From IMG/VR virus record IMGVR_UViG_3300036885_000127, positions 1 to 27,043 of that record: 27,043 nt of DNA. The stretch is one strand, 5' to 3'. The position numbers and the translations under genes are program-made. The notes beneath the pieces were generated by a model. It saw nothing but the letters and a program-made list of their open reading frames with translations, did no database searches and was not told the origin of the DNA. This DNA comes from a virus. Of the stretch, positions 15,380 to 22,381 are shown piece after piece. Numbering within the stretch: position 1 is the first letter of the stretch; each line of letters begins with the position of its first letter.

Positions 15380-15504
15380 GTGAATAAATGCGGATACCTC
15401 CTGACGCCACTGTAAGGCGTTGACTCATCCCCCGTGGTATCCCCCGGCCCGGAACGCTGGGCACCTGGATCGCCATTAGGGGTACATATGGGGGTATCTG
15501 TCAT
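15376..15504 (-). CDS. 42-residue hypothetical protein after terS
   Basis: MTDTPICTPNGDPGAQRS... ending RRYPHLFT is a Gly/Pro/Thr-rich, probably disordered peptide. Its stop overlaps the next ATG by 4 nt. No good Shine-Dalgarno is seen. It is one of two mini-genes between the small terminase and the TPP enzyme. The family is not recognised. Confidence 0.4.
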   Translation of the reverse strand: MTDTPICTPNGDPGAQRSGPGDTTGDESTPYSGVRRYPHLFT

Positions 15505-15539
15505 ACATGCGTGAACTTTTATGTAGTCTTTTCGGGTAG

Positions 15540-16031
15540 TTATTTCTTCTGTTCGATTGCTGTATTGGCTATCGACTTACGCTTTTCTTTCGGCTCCAAC
15601 GCCATGATCCAAGAGGTGATTGAGAGGGCTGCGTCAATCTCTGTCCTGTCTCGCATGTCTGTGATATTCTTAGCGGTAAAGGCGTAGGCGGCCGGGGGGT
15701 AGAGGCCAGCTATGCCGTTTCTTACCATAAACTCTTTCTGTAACTCTTTTGCGTGCGTGAAGGCCTCGTGGAACTCGCGATGTCGCTTGCACCACATATG
15801 TAACGTCTGGATATTACTTCCTATACTTCTCGCAAACGCTTCGAGAAAGGGCAGGTCGTTCGGCTTTTCTATGGGTTCTTTTATGATCGTACCTGACTTG
15901 GTAACATATTCTTTGATTATTTGGCGGGTTTGGGGGATGGTGAAATACTCTATAATCTGTTTGCAGTATTCAGGTTTGTATGTGGAGGGTCTTCCGCCGG
16001 CGTGTTTGGCTTTGGGTGAATCTGCAACCAT
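15540..16031 (-). CDS. Terminase small subunit-like DNA-packaging protein
   Basis: A 163-residue protein with features typical of one group of small terminases: the AGGRPSTYKPEYC start (11-23), a helix with LPFLEAFARSIG, an HTH-like stretch (IQTLHMWCKRHREFHEAF) and KNITDMRDRTE. It would recognise viral DNA at the packaging site and load the large subunit. The gene directly follows a non-coding region packed with inverted repeats, a plausible target. The start has no strong Shine-Dalgarno. The metabolic cassette follows immediately downstream, and terL comes only after it. Confidence 0.75.
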   Translation of the reverse strand: MVADSPKAKHAGGRPSTYKPEYCKQIIEYFTIPQTRQIIKEYVTKSGTIIKEPIEKPNDLPFLEAFARSIGSNIQTLHMWCKRHREFHEAFTHAKELQKEFMVRNGIAGLYPPAAYAFTAKNITDMRDRTEIDAALSITSWIMALEPKEKRKSIANTAIEQKK

Positions 16032-16264
16032 TTATGTAATCCGTTTACCGGTAGTTTGTAAGCCGCTTGATTGCGGCTTGCCAGTGAGCACGAGGTGTCG
16101 GGCTTCTGTGTGTGATGAGTCCGCTTTGCACCATGTTAGCTCGGACTGGGGTTTGTTTAGTGCTGCGCTTGCCGCTTTGAGGCGGCTGCGCTCTGTCGTG
16201 TAAAGTCACCCCTTCCCCTCAAGGGGAGGCAAAACTAAAGTTTTGAATGATATACAAACGTCAA
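16032..16264 (-). other. Non-coding region with five inverted repeats; candidate cos/pac site or structured leader
   Basis: No gene is seen in these 233 nt between the HNH and small terminase genes. Inverted repeats found on the plus strand are: AAGCCGC/GCGGCTT (16060-16066/16073-16079), AGTCCG/CGGACT (16118-16123/16142-16147), a two-part GCGC+GCCGC/GCGGC+GCGC hairpin (16165-16191), TCCCCT/AGGGGA (16214-16227), and AAAACT/AGTTTT (16231-16244). None is followed by a clear T-run on either strand. A 10-bp tandem repeat CAATTAATGA lies at 16262-16281. The location next to HNH and small terminase genes resembles cos regions of other phages. Confidence 0.45.
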
Positions 16265-16705
16265 TTAATGACAATTAATGAGATTGTTTATCGCTGTTAG
16301 GGTTGATTTGCTTAGTGGTTTGACAGATGTGACAGGGTGACACTCAGAGAGCAGCATTTTAATTATCTTCTCATTCGGAGCCGACAATGGGGATATTCCA
16401 TTAAAGACATGATTATCACCAATATAGTTCGCCTCAGGTTCCCATAACCCTGCATGTAGTTCTATGTGACAATTCGCACATAGAATAATAAACTCTGATT
16501 CTTTTATCTTCTCTACTAATGCCTTGCGTCCCTTACTCATCCATCGGGAAAGCGTATCTTTATAACCTTTTTTAGAATTGCAATCAATGTGGTGAGCGTG
16601 GAGGGCTTTCGCACATTGGTTATAACCACACCTCCGGCAATACGCTCCGATTACCTTCCAGAAAAACTCACCATTCCTTTGTCTTGTACTTTGCTTTTTT
16701 TCCAT
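16265..16705 (-). CDS. HNH endonuclease
   Basis: A 146-residue protein with the zinc-stabilised HNH layout: CRRCG (C23, C26), the catalytic HHID (38-41), then LCANCHIELH (75-84) with C76, C79, H80 and H84. HNH proteins next to terminase genes often work as part of the packaging machine, nicking or cutting at the cohesive-end site; others are homing enzymes. The neighbouring small terminase and repeat-rich region favour the packaging role. A GAGG lies 9 nt upstream of the ATG, and the gene overlaps the preceding zinc/HTH gene by 55 nt. Confidence 0.82.
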   Translation of the reverse strand: MEKKQSTRQRNGEFFWKVIGAYCRRCGYNQCAKALHAHHIDCNSKKGYKDTLSRWMSKGRKALVEKIKESEFIILCANCHIELHAGLWEPEANYIGDNHVFNGISPLSAPNEKIIKMLLSECHPVTSVKPLSKSTLTAINNLINCH

Positions 16706-17058
16706 CGGTAAATTGTCCTCTTGTCACAATTCATTATATTGGCAATATCCGCGATTGATATATGCGCAAGCAACATAGCGCCTATCGCACGACGTCTGGT
16801 ATCTTTAATCTCAAGCAACCTATCGTGCGCCGTTGCTCGGTCTTCTATGAGCTCTGACAGGGTTTGATTGTAGTCGGTGCCGGGTAGGGTTTTTCTGAGG
16901 TCTTCGACCAACGGTTCGCGCCTTGCCTTGTTTCCGTTCACCCATAGCATCGGCATACAAAGCCCAGGACATGACCGGTGAACATTTTCACCATTAATGA
17001 TAAACGTCATCATGCTGTTGTTGCAGCCAACGCATAATGGGTCGTTTAGTTTACTCAT
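16651..17058 (-). CDS. Zinc-finger plus helix-turn-helix protein
   Basis: 135 residues. The N-terminus has a likely zinc site (LCVGC with C9 and C12, then C30 and C34). The C-terminus has a clear helix-turn-helix: LAHISIADIANIMNCDKRTI followed by YRWKKSK (about 98-123), of the kind seen in resolvases and transposase-like regulators. It probably binds DNA, perhaps as a late-gene regulator or with the HNH nuclease, with which it overlaps by 55 nt. A specific family is not recognised. Confidence 0.65.
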   Translation of the reverse strand: MSKLNDPLCVGCNNSMMTFIINGENVHRSCPGLCMPMLWVNGNKARREPLVEDLRKTLPGTDYNQTLSELIEDRATAHDRLLEIKDTRRRAIGAMLLAHISIADIANIMNCDKRTIYRWKKSKVQDKGMVSFSGR

Positions 17059-17094
17059 GCCGCACCCTAATCTATTCCGCCGTCAAGTCAAGGT

Positions 17095-17340
17095 TTAAAA
17101 CGGAATATCCTCGTCCTTGCCGCTGATCTCATGCGCTATCTGGGACAGCACGCCGAGCGCTGTTTCCTTGTCGCCCAGGATCAGGCGGATCGGCATCGCC
17201 TTCTCTGCGTAGGTATCCTTGCCGGTTTGCGGCTTTCCCCACTTCTCGTATTCCCCATAGCAGGCCGTAAGTTGATAGATTCCCTTGTACTCTGTTAATT
17301 TAACTCCGTTCTTTTCGTGCGTGTTTATGATCTCGCTCAT
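17095..17340 (-). CDS. Small replication-region protein with SSB-like acidic C-terminal tip
   Basis: This 81-residue protein ends GKDEDIPF. Bacterial and phage single-strand binding proteins end in the same kind of tip (DDDIPF), which docks host replication and repair proteins. The body (LTEYKGIYQLTACYGEYEKWGKP..., MPIRLILGDKETALGVL) is beta/alpha and too short for a standard SSB OB fold, though a reduced one cannot be excluded. A strong GGAGGAG site lies 6 nt before the ATG, and the gene sits downstream of the primase-helicase. It may be a minimal SSB or an SSB mimic. Confidence 0.65.
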   Translation of the reverse strand: MSEIINTHEKNGVKLTEYKGIYQLTACYGEYEKWGKPQTGKDTYAEKAMPIRLILGDKETALGVLSQIAHEISGKDEDIPF

Positions 17341-17495
17341 GGTTTCTCCTCCAGGTTTTCAAGTAAGTAAATTACACAGTCTAAACACTTAGAACGCCCG
17401 TTAGTATATCTGCTTTCCAATTCAGATTCCAGCCGCTTCTTGATCTCCCTCAAAACGGGGAAAAATAACTGATACCATACGTCAACTTTCTGCAT
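17337..17495 (-). CDS. 52-residue hypothetical protein
   Basis: MQKVDVWYQLFFPVLREIKKRLESELESR... ending NLEEKP is mostly helical, with CLDC near residue 37. It overlaps the gene before it by 14 nt and the SSB-tip gene after it by 4 nt (ATGA), and GGAG lies upstream of the ATG. The tight overlaps and Glu/Lys helix pattern support real coding. Function unknown. Confidence 0.55.
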   Translation of the reverse strand: MQKVDVWYQLFFPVLREIKKRLESELESRYTNGRSKCLDCVIYLLENLEEKP

Positions 17496-17712
17496 CTTCC
17501 GCGATCTCCATTTCTAAACTGATTTCATAATTAGGTTTTTCACCATCAAAATAATTCATTACCATTAACGGTATAACTCCGTGCTTTTTTGCTAATCGCT
17601 TACACATAACTAACCATGCTTGCCGTTTAGTGAAAGCATGAGCGTATAAAACAGTAACTTCCCTCTGGAAATTAAACACTCCTCTCCACAGTTGTTTTAT
17701 GGGTGTTCCCAT
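17482..17712 (-). CDS. Hypothetical protein of replication operon (76 aa)
   Basis: MGTPIKQLWRGVFNFQREVTVLYAHAF... followed by a basic helix (KRQAWLVMCKRLAKKHGV) and an acidic C-terminus (EISLEMEIAEDAES). It overlaps the primase-helicase stop by 16 nt. Small proteins with this basic-helix/acidic-tail layout are common in phage replication blocks. The family is not recognised. Confidence 0.6.
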   Translation of the reverse strand: MGTPIKQLWRGVFNFQREVTVLYAHAFTKRQAWLVMCKRLAKKHGVIPLMVMNYFDGEKPNYEISLEMEIAEDAES

Positions 17713-19283
17713 TCCCCCACCTTCTTGAAATGACAGCCGGCCGCCAAAGTAAATTTACAGTTCATACCGTTAGGATTAACGACCTTACTTTTCCATATCT
17801 TCCCCTTCACTATGGTCAGGATGTTGCCTGTTGTAATCGTCATGTAAAGCCTTGAACGGTTTAATGTTCCTGAACCACCATACCCATATTCTTTATTTGG
17901 GTCTTTCTGAATAGATACAATTGCAATGCCGGTTTTTAACTTGTCGGCTATCTGTCTTAGTCTGGCCGGCATACGGTAGGCTTCCTCATCCGTACCTTCA
18001 TCAAGATAATCCACAATGTTTAATCCGTCAGGGTCTACACGATCAGGAAAGTTATCTGTTCTAAACTGGAATTTTATAGGTTTCCACGTTTTAAGTGCTA
18101 CCTTGAACTCGTCCAGCCTTATCCGTAGCTCTGCACCGTTTTGCATTTCACTACTCATGTAATTTACTTGAAACTTGTCACGATTAAGGAAGGCAACATT
18201 CAACATAAATGCCGTCTTGCCGGCATTCGACTCACCGGCAAGGACAATGATGTTTCCTTTATGAATTGTGACGTATTCATGTACTCCGAGCGGCAAAGTG
18301 ACAGCATAGGGTGTGAGGTCTACATTCTCGTAGTCTATCAATTCTTCTTCTTGTTCTATAACTCTCCATGAACCATTTTTGTTTCCATGCCTAACAATTA
18401 GACCTTCTCCCATTGCTCTTTTTAGACACATGGAAAGGTTCTGCAATTCTTCCCGTGTTGACAAATGTAGACGTTTTGCCATTTCTGTTGACAAAAAGTT
18501 GCCAAATGTTGACAAGAGTTCTTCTCGAAGCTCTTGCATTACGTTTCTTTCTTTTGACCTTACTCGCTTGTATGCACTTTCGATTTTTGTTTTCAACTCT
18601 CCTAACGGAAACGGTGGCTCGCAGTTTTGTGCAATTATTTCACCTACTTTATAGGCATAATCAATTTCATACTTCCCCTTTGCAAGCGAATTAGAGAGGT
18701 GAAAAATGTCATTATCCCGTGTGCCGGCCTTGAATAACGTGTTGACATTTGTTGACGGTGTTAACATTTGTTGACTACTGCCTATTTGCTTAGCGTGCAT
18801 ATATATTGTACTTATATTATTTATATTATAAAAAGACAACTGCGAGGCCGGCTTGACAATCCATTCATAACCCTTGCCGTTGATGCCTTTGGATGGCGGC
18901 AAAACTATCGTGCTGCCTTCTGCCTGAAGGTCTGTCTTATCTTTAAACCCCACTTGCTTTTGCAATTTCTTGTCGCAGGCAAAATAATAGTGCCGGCCGC
19001 CACGGGGAGTCTGGACGCATGGAATTTCTAGACCGTCCGGCAATGCCTTCTCTATAGCATCAATGGCTTCTGGTGAATCGCAGTCGATCACAACCACTTT
19101 TGAAATTGAACCTACAACGGCAGATATGCCGGCATCGGGATTTTTAGACCACCATTCTTTTATTTCTTCGTCTGATGCAATGCGTGATTGGAACTCTGTC
19201 CATGGAACTATTGGAGACTTGTTGCGTTGAGGTACTACTGAAAAACCTAATTGATGTTTGTACCAAAGGGCTTGATCTATCAT
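17697..19283 (-). CDS. Primase-polymerase / RecA-like helicase fusion
   Basis: A 528-residue replication protein. Residues 1-160 form a prim-pol domain of the bifunctional primase/polymerase family: LGFSVVPQRNKSP at the start, metal-binding VVVIDCD (63-69; D67, D69), and RGGRHYYF (94-101; H97). Residues 180-320 are a helical linker with a possible winged helix. Residues about 336-528 are a RecA-like ATPase: Walker A AGESNAGKT (349-357), a Walker B-like LNIVDYLDE (421-429) and IAIVSIQKD (453-461). It would make primers and unwind the replication fork. The ATG follows GGAAGGAA by 7 nt and is preceded by its own promoter and a strongly structured leader. Confidence 0.82.
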   Translation of the reverse strand: MIDQALWYKHQLGFSVVPQRNKSPIVPWTEFQSRIASDEEIKEWWSKNPDAGISAVVGSISKVVVIDCDSPEAIDAIEKALPDGLEIPCVQTPRGGRHYYFACDKKLQKQVGFKDKTDLQAEGSTIVLPPSKGINGKGYEWIVKPASQLSFYNINNISTIYMHAKQIGSSQQMLTPSTNVNTLFKAGTRDNDIFHLSNSLAKGKYEIDYAYKVGEIIAQNCEPPFPLGELKTKIESAYKRVRSKERNVMQELREELLSTFGNFLSTEMAKRLHLSTREELQNLSMCLKRAMGEGLIVRHGNKNGSWRVIEQEEELIDYENVDLTPYAVTLPLGVHEYVTIHKGNIIVLAGESNAGKTAFMLNVAFLNRDKFQVNYMSSEMQNGAELRIRLDEFKVALKTWKPIKFQFRTDNFPDRVDPDGLNIVDYLDEGTDEEAYRMPARLRQIADKLKTGIAIVSIQKDPNKEYGYGGSGTLNRSRLYMTITTGNILTIVKGKIWKSKVVNPNGMNCKFTLAAGCHFKKVGEWEHP

Positions 19284-19297
19284 ATGTAGATTCCTTC

Positions 19298-19407
19298 CCC
19301 ATAAAAAGAAACCCCATACAGGAGGCTAAGAGGCATTTGCATGACTCGCCTGACGGGGTTCTTCTTATGGGTTTTGGAATCGTGAATCACTTTTTACCTC
19401 TTAGCCT
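19298..19407 (-). promoter_or_regulatory. Structured 5' leader with long stem and predicted pseudoknot
   Basis: In the transcript, bases 19371-19355 pair with 19315-19298 in a 17-bp stem (one G-U pair, one bulged U). A CAGG/CCTG stem stacks above it and closes a 26-nt loop. That loop holds CCTCTTAGCCT (19333-19323), perfectly complementary to AGGCTAAGAGG at the transcript 5' end (19407-19397). The stem ends immediately before the GGAAGGAA ribosome site of the primase-helicase gene. I know no named RNA family that fits. It may control translation or be a replication-origin structure. Confidence 0.7.
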
Positions 19408-19413
19408 AAATCT

Positions 19414-19441
19414 ATTTTACAACTTCCCATCACATTGTCAA
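19414..19441 (-). promoter_or_regulatory. Sigma70-type promoter for primase-helicase operon
   Basis: Minus strand TTGACA (19441-19436), 16-nt spacer, TAAAAT (19419-19414; five of six bases match TATAAT). The predicted start is near 19407, exactly where the pseudoknot leader begins. Its -35 overlaps the stop of the DUF7220-like gene. Confidence 0.7.
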
Positions 19442-19656
19442 GGCATTTTTTCCGTTAGCCTTGTAAAGATTCTGCGTAGGCAGTAGCTTCTTGCCAGCGA
19501 TATGACCGTAAACCATATCCCTATCCAGATGTTGCTTTTCAACGAAACGTGAATGTCGAAAAACGGGAAAATGATGATCTGGGACAGCAGGGCTATGCCG
19601 TAGCCAACGGCCACGTTGACGCATGATTCAAGTGCGCTATGCTTGCGGCGCTGCAT
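19438..19656 (-). CDS. Small two-span membrane protein, DUF7220-like
   Basis: 72 residues with two hydrophobic helices: NVAVGYGIALLSQIIIFPFF (about 14-33) and IWIGIWFTVISLAR (about 43-56), followed by the basic YCLRRIFTRL. The order 'N..VGYG.A...Q...FP.F', then 'I...FT..S..RSY..RR.F' matches the phage family I know as DUF7220, of unknown function. It overlaps the helicase-methylase gene by 20 nt. It should lie in the inner membrane. Confidence 0.7.
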   Translation of the reverse strand: MQRRKHSALESCVNVAVGYGIALLSQIIIFPFFDIHVSLKSNIWIGIWFTVISLARSYCLRRIFTRLTEKMP

Positions 19657-21907
19657 TTACCGTCTCCTGAAATAAATCATCCTGGTTAAGCGAGACAAGG
19701 TTCTGAACGGCGATCCTAAAGTAGCTGCCCTTAAGCTCGATGCCCAATGCCCGCCTTCTTAATTTTACCGCTACAAAAGCCTCGCTGCCGATGCCCATAA
19801 ATGGCGTCAACACGGTTTCCCCCGGATTAGAATATAGCTTGATGCACCTTTCTATCGTTTCGAGTTGCAATGGACATATATGCTTTTCATCCATCGTGTC
19901 TCTCGCGCAATAATATTGCAGAGTATTGGTTTCGCTTATGTCTGTCCATATCCCATGCGCCCATGAAATCCACGTTTCATTGTCAAGCTCTCGGTTTTTT
20001 ACTGGCTCAATGGGGATTGCATTTTCTCCGGGCTTCTTAAATATCAGGATTTGATCTATAAGGGCAGGGCGTGAATGTGAGGAATCTTTTTTCATCTGGA
20101 CAAACAAAAGGGATTTACACTTTACCCTGATGGCCTGAGATTGGGGATTCTTCTGGACAAAAGCCCTACCAACAAAAACCCATCCCATGTCTTGGTGTAG
20201 CTTTATAACATGTCCGGGGAAATCTTTGAGTCCGATATAGCCATCCCTGCTTGCCATTGCCGGAACGTCTGATGTATGGACACACGATAACCGCCCAGGC
20301 TTGGTGCATCGAAGAATATCTTTTACGATAAATCCGTAATGAGTAAAAAATTCATTCCAGTTCTTGCAGTTCCCTAAATCTCTTTCGCTGTTAGAATAGA
20401 CGAACAGGTCTGCAAAGGGCGGGCTATAAATCGAAAGGTCAATAGATTCGTCGGCCACTTCCTTTAACCTCAAAACGGAATCGCCCCTCATAGCCCTCCA
20501 TGTATCGCCGATAACCAGATCCTCACAGTATTCCTCTTTCACTAATTCAACATCCATAATTTCGCCTTTCTCGTAAAGTTTAATGCGGTCGACCATCTTT
20601 GTCCTGAGTCTGGTAGCCTGCAATTCCTTGCGCTTGATGTTTTCGTAGATTTCTAATTCGGGGGATGCTAAGATGATGTAAACATTAACCGGCCTTTTCT
20701 GACCAAATCGCCATTCACGCCGAATAGACTGATAGAATGTTTCCCATGAATCATTAAGACCAAAAAAGACCATATTATTGGCATTTTGGAAATTCATCCC
20801 ATACCCGCCGATTTTGCTTTTTGTAATTAGTACCGGATACTTCCCGTCCTGAAAATCCTCGAAGTTCTTTATCTTCGATTCAATGGAATCCGACCCCTTG
20901 ACTTCTCTGCAATATCCATTAAGTGCTTTTTTAACAACCGCGCTTTCCTTATCTAATCCGCACCATATCAGCCATTGTTCTTCGGGTTCTCTTATTAGGC
21001 CATTCAGGATTTCCAGTTTCACATCGACCATATCAGACCGGACCTTAGCCCTGTCTGATATTCCGGCCAGTCCATCAAAAAACAAAACGTCTTCTTGGTG
21101 GTATCCGATAACTTCTTGAATCAGAGGTGTTATGGTTAATTCTGGAAGGTCAAACCCTTCATCGTCATATCCTAAATCAGACGGTTTCATCATAAACATT
21201 GCCCACGATGACATCCAATTAAGGAATCTTTCCTCGGCATGGTGCTTTATACGCCACTCCTGACCGCCCTTGTTTGAACCCTTCTTGATAATCAACTTGC
21301 CGTTGAAATCAATGGTGTGTTCTTTATTAGCATTGATAAAAAACATGGCAAGCATTTCTTGATGGGTGCAGACCTCAAGAAACCATGCATGATTGCCGAT
21401 TTCAATATAATCATTAGGTGCGGGTGTTGCCGTACAGCATAGTTTATGTTTGACGCCTCGGAAGATATCTATCAACTTGCGCTTGATCTTGCCGGATATG
21501 GATTTCAGGATTGACGATTCATCCAACACGATAGAATCCACGTTGCCGGTGAAGTTGTCAATCAGTTCATAGTTCGTTATGTTTATTCCCTCTTTGAGTT
21601 GCGATTCATCATGGGCATAATTCAGGACAAGGCCTATCTTTGTGGCCTCTCTGATAGTCTGCCGACCAACCGATAAAGGCGCAACAATAAGGCATCTACC
21701 GCCGATTAGCCGCGCCCATTCAAGCTGAATAAATGTTTTGCCCAATCCGGTATCAAGAAAGATTGCACACCGCCCTTTTTTGACAGCCCACTTCACAATA
21801 TCCTGCTGGAAATCAAAGAGGATGGGGTTTATCTCGCCCTTGTTTATAATCTTTCCAGACGAAAGATATTTGAATCGCTTGCTTTCCAAAAACTCTTGGT
21901 AGTTCAT
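19637..21907 (-). CDS. SNF2-like helicase fused to DNA methyltransferase
   Basis: A 756-residue two-part protein. Residues 25-450 are a superfamily 2 (SNF2-like) helicase: Walker A FLDTGLGKT (50-58), DESS (129-132), TATPAPNDY (159-167) and motif VI QSIRREWRFGQKRP (393-406). Residues 455-756 are an amino-methyltransferase with the catalytic motif first (SPPF, 495-498; this variant is typical of cytosine-N4 enzymes) and the SAM-binding motif later (TPFMGIGSEA, 701-710, where DPFxGSGT is usual). The motif order is that of the beta class. It may track along phage DNA and methylate it against host restriction, or act in replication. The altered SAM motif leaves activity in doubt. ATGA overlap with the preceding gene. 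Confidence 0.82.
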   Translation of the reverse strand: MNYQEFLESKRFKYLSSGKIINKGEINPILFDFQQDIVKWAVKKGRCAIFLDTGLGKTFIQLEWARLIGGRCLIVAPLSVGRQTIREATKIGLVLNYAHDESQLKEGINITNYELIDNFTGNVDSIVLDESSILKSISGKIKRKLIDIFRGVKHKLCCTATPAPNDYIEIGNHAWFLEVCTHQEMLAMFFINANKEHTIDFNGKLIIKKGSNKGGQEWRIKHHAEERFLNWMSSWAMFMMKPSDLGYDDEGFDLPELTITPLIQEVIGYHQEDVLFFDGLAGISDRAKVRSDMVDVKLEILNGLIREPEEQWLIWCGLDKESAVVKKALNGYCREVKGSDSIESKIKNFEDFQDGKYPVLITKSKIGGYGMNFQNANNMVFFGLNDSWETFYQSIRREWRFGQKRPVNVYIILASPELEIYENIKRKELQATRLRTKMVDRIKLYEKGEIMDVELVKEEYCEDLVIGDTWRAMRGDSVLRLKEVADESIDLSIYSPPFADLFVYSNSERDLGNCKNWNEFFTHYGFIVKDILRCTKPGRLSCVHTSDVPAMASRDGYIGLKDFPGHVIKLHQDMGWVFVGRAFVQKNPQSQAIRVKCKSLLFVQMKKDSSHSRPALIDQILIFKKPGENAIPIEPVKNRELDNETWISWAHGIWTDISETNTLQYYCARDTMDEKHICPLQLETIERCIKLYSNPGETVLTPFMGIGSEAFVAVKLRRRALGIELKGSYFRIAVQNLVSLNQDDLFQETVNAAPQA

Positions 21908-22092
21908 ATCTCAATCCACCTATTAACATACTTCCCCTTCGGCTTGATGCCGTGTACCGCTTCCATTATCTCAAGATCGTGGACTATCTTCATAATATCG
22001 TCAACGTGCCTTGCGAGTTCCTTGTACTGAAATTCAGCGAACGCCTGACGTTCCGCCTTGCTCATTGACGCGAATGGGATGGTTGGGGTCAT
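21904..22092 (-). CDS. Hypothetical protein before helicase-methylase (62 aa)
   Basis: MTPTIPFASMSKAERQAFAEF..., a helical 62-residue protein ending KPKGKYVNRWIEI. AAAAAGGAAA lies upstream of the ATG, and the stop overlaps the helicase start (ATGA). One copy of the 33-bp repeat lies 16 nt upstream of its start. Function unknown. Confidence 0.6.
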   Translation of the reverse strand: MTPTIPFASMSKAERQAFAEFQYKELARHVDDIMKIVHDLEIMEAVHGIKPKGKYVNRWIEI

Positions 22093-22107
22093 GGGGTTAT
22101 TTCCTTT

Positions 22108-22140
22108 TTAGCCGTCTAAATGGTAAGTATGTTGCCATTT
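22108..22140. repeat. 33-bp repeat flanking tRNA, copy 1
   Basis: 29 of 33 bases match the copy at 22382-22414. On the minus strand it can form an AAATGG/CCATTT hairpin with CATACTTA in the loop, followed by GACGGCTAA. A further hairpin, ATCCCG/CGGGAT (22141-22161), abuts it. Confidence 0.75.
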
Positions 22141-22220
22141 ATCCCGACACTTTGGCGGGATTGTAAGTAATTCTATCCAAGAATTGGCAATTTTATCGCC
22201 TTTGTGCCGTTTATTGGTAA

Positions 22221-22291
22221 GGTGTCGGCGGGACTCGAACCCGATTCAAGGATCCACAATCCTTTGTCTTAACCAATTAGACGACCGACAC
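22221..22291 (-). tRNA. tRNA-His (GTG)
   Basis: Cloverleaf on the minus strand: acceptor GTGTCGG/CCGACAC, D-stem GTCT/AGAC, anticodon arm AAGGA-TTGTGGA-TCCTT with anticodon GTG, and T-loop TTCGAGT with a CGGG/CCCG stem. C73 is present, as in bacterial tRNA-His, but no CCA is encoded (CCTT follows), and no G at -1. The T-stem appears to be 4 bp, so the RNA is slightly short (71 nt). Likely supplies histidine during phage translation. Confidence 0.85.
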
Positions 22292-22359
22292 AGCACGCCC
22301 TAAAAATGAAATCTGGATTGATAAATCGCTTACTCCTAAAGAATACCAATTTATGGTGC

Positions 22360-22365
22360 ATTATA
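22360..22365 (-). promoter_or_regulatory. Candidate -10 box for tRNA and helicase operon
   Basis: A perfect TATAAT on the minus strand, about 70 nt before the tRNA. No good -35 lies at 16-18 nt; the GTTTGGACGGCTAA end of the 33-bp repeat lies 17-30 nt upstream and might bind an activator. Weak evidence on its own. Confidence 0.35.
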
Positions 22366-22381
22366 TGTGTAAGATGTCTTA

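Noticed and set aside
16114-16152. Hammerhead ribozyme-like TGATGAGTCCG...CGGACT on the plus strand
   Set aside because: The stem is present but the required GAAA after it is replaced by GGGG, and no matching stems I and III were found.
16202-16245. Intrinsic terminator at the CCCCT/AGGGG hairpin
   Set aside because: No U-run follows on either strand, so it is kept only as an inverted repeat.
19430-19624. 64-residue frame overlapping the small membrane protein
   Set aside because: The alternative frame (19438-19656) has two membrane helices and a family pattern; this one has neither.
22133-22168. Terminator at the ATCCCG/CGGGAT hairpin downstream of the tRNA
   Set aside because: The stem is short and not followed by a U-run in the direction of transcription.
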